The notes beneath the pieces were generated by a model. The model saw only the letters and a program-made list of their open reading frames with translations, searched no databases and had not been told where the DNA came from. A stretch of DNA of 16,580 bases from an uncultured Prevotellaceae bacterium (GTDB lineage Bacteria; Bacteroidota; Bacteroidia; Bacteroidales; Muribaculaceae): positions 1 to 16,580 of the forward strand of contig CAMFSS010000013.1 in assembly GCA_945983195.1 (NCBI GenBank), written 5' to 3'. Shown in pieces: positions 14,226 through 16,580 of this stretch. A program made the position numbers and the translations under genes. How positions within the stretch are numbered: the first letter of the stretch is position 1; every line of letters starts with the position of its first letter.

Positions 14226-15554
14226 ATGGAAAAAATCACAACGAGAACAAAATCGCCATGGTGGTGGGTTCCGACGCTCTATTTTGCTGAAGGAGTACCT
14301 TATTTCGTGGTCAACAATATTTCGGTGATGATGTTCACCAAGATGGGTGTACCAAATGGTGATATGTCGTTTTTCACCACATTGCTTTATTTCCCCTGGT
14401 TCTTGAAAGGTCTGTGGGGACCGCTCGTAGATGTGGTCAAGACAAAACGCTGGTGGATAGTTACGATGCAGGTGCTGATGACTGCACTGATGGTGCTTCT
14501 CACCATAACACTGCCAAAGCCCGAAGTGGAAACTATTGTGGGAGGACAGACACCCATTGGAATGTTCACCATTACGCTTATATTGTTCATTATAGCAGCA
14601 TTTGCATCGGCAACGCACGACATTGCTGCCGATGGCTACTATATGCTGGCACACAGCCCGAGCAGCCAGGCGGCATTCATTGGAGTGCGCAGCACATTCT
14701 ATCGCATTGCATCGGTGTTCGGTCAGGGCGTGCTTGTTGCAATAGCCGGATTCATTGAGGCAAACAATCCTGAGAATATTCCGATTTCATGGCAAGTTAC
14801 CCTTGGCGTGAGTGCTGTGATTTTCTTCCTGATAACGATGTATCACATATATGTGCTGCCGCGTTCAGCCGATGACAAGCCCCGCATTTCAGAGGGAGCA
14901 TCGGCAACGGCAGGTATCACAGAGTTCATGAATTCATTCGTGTCGTTTGTTAAGAAGCCCGGCTGCCTGCTTGCAATCGCATTCATGCTTCTCTACCGCT
15001 TGCCTGAGGGCTTCCTTATCAAATTGTGTATGCCATTCCTTGTGCATTCCACTGAGGAGGGCGGTCTTGGCTTGGCTACCGAAACCGTAGGTATCGTGTA
15101 TGGAACAATCGGTGTAATCGCCTTGCTTGGCGGCGGCATCGTAGGCGGCTTGTTCGCCTCGAAACTGGGTCTTAAGAAGTCACTCTGGTGGATGGCTGCC
15201 GGAATGACGCTTCCCTGCCTCACTTTTGTGTATCTTGCAATAGCACAGCCCACCGAACTGTGGATTATCACCACATCGCTGTGCATCGAGCAATTTGGCT
15301 ACGGCTTCGGCTTTACCGCCTATATGCTCTACATGATGTATTTCTCTGAGGGAGAGTTCAAGACTTCGCACTATGCAATATGCACGGCATTCATGGCGTT
15401 GAGTATGATGTTGCCGGGCTTTGTGGCAGGCTACATTCAGGAGGAAATTGGATACGTAAACTTCTTCTGGATGGTTATGGTGTGCTGCATTGCTACACTA
15501 GTGATTACATTCCTTGCCGAGCGCAAGATCGACCCGGAATACGGAAAGAAATAA
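14226..15554 (+). CDS. ampG: Muropeptide permease AmpG (major facilitator superfamily)
   Basis: An inner-membrane proton-driven importer of anhydro- or other muropeptides, 442 aa with about 12 hydrophobic helices. AmpG-type marks are the N-terminal VPTLYFAEGVPYFVVNN (15-31), PWFLKGLWGPLVD (57-69), the motif SATHDIAADGYYM (128-140, corresponding to ATQDIAxDA in AmpG proteins) and, late in the protein, FGYGFGFTAYMLYMMY followed by HYAICTAFMAL. It starts 16 nt after the SpoIID gene and ends 24 nt before namZ. That neighbourhood supports muropeptide transport over the other sugar-transport roles known in the superfamily. The exact cargo (disaccharide, peptide-linked or free MurNAc) is not shown by sequence. 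Confidence 0.88.
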   Translation: MEKITTRTKSPWWWVPTLYFAEGVPYFVVNNISVMMFTKMGVPNGDMSFFTTLLYFPWFLKGLWGPLVDVVKTKRWWIVTMQVLMTALMVLLTITLPKPEVETIVGGQTPIGMFTITLILFIIAAFASATHDIAADGYYMLAHSPSSQAAFIGVRSTFYRIASVFGQGVLVAIAGFIEANNPENIPISWQVTLGVSAVIFFLITMYHIYVLPRSADDKPRISEGASATAGITEFMNSFVSFVKKPGCLLAIAFMLLYRLPEGFLIKLCMPFLVHSTEEGGLGLATETVGIVYGTIGVIALLGGGIVGGLFASKLGLKKSLWWMAAGMTLPCLTFVYLAIAQPTELWIITTSLCIEQFGYGFGFTAYMLYMMYFSEGEFKTSHYAICTAFMALSMMLPGFVAGYIQEEIGYVNFFWMVMVCCIATLVITFLAERKIDPEYGKK

Positions 15555-15578
15555 TGGATTTTTTCAAGATTTGACACA

Positions 15579-16580
15579 ATGATGATCAGAAAGATATTTT
15601 TCGTGATGGCATTTGCCGCTGCTGCGGTGGCGGCAAGTGCACTGGTGAAGCCAGGTGTGGAAACTCTGCGCGACAATGGTTTCAAGGTGCTCGAAGGGAA
15701 GCGCGTGGGATTGATTACCAACCCTACGGGCGTTGACAACAACCTGAAATCGACCGTAGACATTCTCCACGAGGCACCCAATGTGCAGCTTGTGGCACTC
15801 TATGGCCCTGAGCATGGTGTGCGCGGCGATGTGCATGCCGGCGATACGGTTGGCAACTCGGTTGACCCGGCTACCGGCGTGAAGGTGTATTCGCTCTACG
15901 GCAAGACGCGCAAGCCAACTAAGGAGATGCTTAAGGACATCGACGTGCTGGTGTATGACATTCAGGATATTGGTTGCCGCTCGTTCACCTTCATCAGCAC
16001 TATGGGAGTGGCAATGGAGGCGTGTGCCGAGCAGGGCAAGGAATTTGTCGTTCTCGACCGTCCGAATCCACTTGGAGGCTTCAAGGTGGAGGGCAATCTG
16101 GTAGAAAATGGCTTCACGTCGTTTGTGAGCCAGTTCCCCATTCCTTACATCTACGGTCTTACTCCCGGAGAGCTTGCAATGATGCTCAATGAGGAGGGTA
16201 TGCTCGAAGGTGGCAAGAAGGTTAAGCTAACCGTGGTGCCCATGACAGGCTGGCACCGCTACATGAATTACCGCCAGACCGAAATGCCGTGGCTGCTGCC
16301 ATCGCCTCACATCCCAAATCCCGACGTGAGCGACTACTATCCTGCAACAGGAATCCTTGGTGAGCTTTATGTCATTTCGATTGGAGTGGGCTATACGCTG
16401 CCGTTCCAGCTCATCGGTGCACAGTGGATTGATGCCGAGCAATTTGCCATGAAGATGAACGCATTGCAGCTTCCGGGCGTGATTTTCCGCGCTATTCACT
16501 ACAAGCCATTCTATGGCACCGGCAAGGGTGAGAACTTGCAGGGTGTGCACATCTACATAACAGATGCTCTCGATGCACCG
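15579..16580 (+). CDS. namZ: Exo-beta-N-acetylmuramidase NamZ (DUF1343), cut by the right edge
   Basis: Characterised NamZ enzymes remove MurNAc from the non-reducing end of peptidoglycan fragments. 334 codons are visible and the C-terminus is missing. It begins MMIRKIFFVMAFAAAAVAAS, a signal peptide, so the enzyme is exported (probably periplasmic). Family motifs are LITNPTGV (45-52), LYGPEHGVRG (74-83), YSLYG (104-108), YDIQDIGCRSFTFISTM (126-142), DRPNPLGG (160-167), YGLTPGELA (192-200) and PWLLPSPHIPN (237-247). Glu78 in GPEHG is the likely key acid (inference). The start could be either of two adjacent ATGs (15579 or 15582). It is 24 nt after ampG, and this pairing with AmpG supports a salvage role rather than division or sporulation. 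Confidence 0.9.
   Translation, partial: MMIRKIFFVMAFAAAAVAASALVKPGVETLRDNGFKVLEGKRVGLITNPTGVDNNLKSTVDILHEAPNVQLVALYGPEHGVRGDVHAGDTVGNSVDPATGVKVYSLYGKTRKPTKEMLKDIDVLVYDIQDIGCRSFTFISTMGVAMEACAEQGKEFVVLDRPNPLGGFKVEGNLVENGFTSFVSQFPIPYIYGLTPGELAMMLNEEGMLEGGKKVKLTVVPMTGWHRYMNYRQTEMPWLLPSPHIPNPDVSDYYPATGILGELYVISIGVGYTLPFQLIGAQWIDAEQFAMKMNALQLPGVIFRAIHYKPFYGTGKGENLQGVHIYITDALDAP

Overview
The window reads as a chromosomal stretch of a Bacteroidales bacterium, possibly Muribaculaceae (inferred, not proven). The grounds are upstream boxes of the Bacteroidetes type (TTTG, about 19-20 nt, TAnnTTTG), the lack of strong Shine-Dalgarno sequences, and a gene set typical of that order: long-form RmlB, an FdtA/QdtA-type cupin, a BadF-type sugar kinase, a 'xanthan lyase'-like amidase, a DUF4922 HIT-like protein, SpoIID/LytB, AmpG and a DUF1343/NamZ protein. 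I see no insertion sequence, phage, CRISPR array, tRNA or rRNA.

Layout. (1) Positions 1-1177, minus strand: the N-terminal part of the DNA translocase FtsK, running off the left edge, with an unclear start codon. (2) Positions 1386-5216: four nucleotide-sugar genes in two convergent pairs. rmlB and rmlA are on the plus strand; a DegT/DnrJ-type sugar aminotransferase and an FdtA/QdtA-type ketoisomerase are on the minus strand with a 4-nt overlap. Together they suffice to make a dTDP-3-amino-3,6-dideoxyhexose (Fuc3N or Qui3N type). RmlC and RmlD, needed for rhamnose, are absent. (3) Positions 5217-6188: about 1 kb without a convincing protein gene. It holds a promoter-like box and a cluster of hairpins at 5723-6001 that may be an untranslated RNA. 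(4) Positions 6189-16580: a peptidoglycan (muropeptide) salvage region on the plus strand. It holds a BadF-type amino-sugar kinase with its own promoter and terminator, an exported amidase gene broken by two in-frame stops, a two-part GT2 glycosyltransferase, a HIT-like nucleotidyltransferase/phosphorylase (DUF4922), a SpoIID/LytB transglycosylase-like protein without a signal peptide, the AmpG permease, and exo-N-acetylmuramidase NamZ, cut by the right edge. The last five genes are 2-24 nt apart and look like one operon.

How they fit: NamZ and the amidase would trim wall fragments outside the inner membrane, AmpG would import them, and the kinase would phosphorylate the released amino sugar. 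The roles of the glycosyltransferase, the DUF4922 protein and the apparently cytosolic SpoIID homologue are not established and are the least understood part of the locus.

The most striking sequence observation is the amidase gene. One continuous 1,010-codon frame is intact except for a TAG at codon 104 and a TAA at codon 846, with no frameshift. A similar oddity occurs at ftsK, where the ATG best placed for the promoter-like box is followed three codons later by an in-frame TAA.
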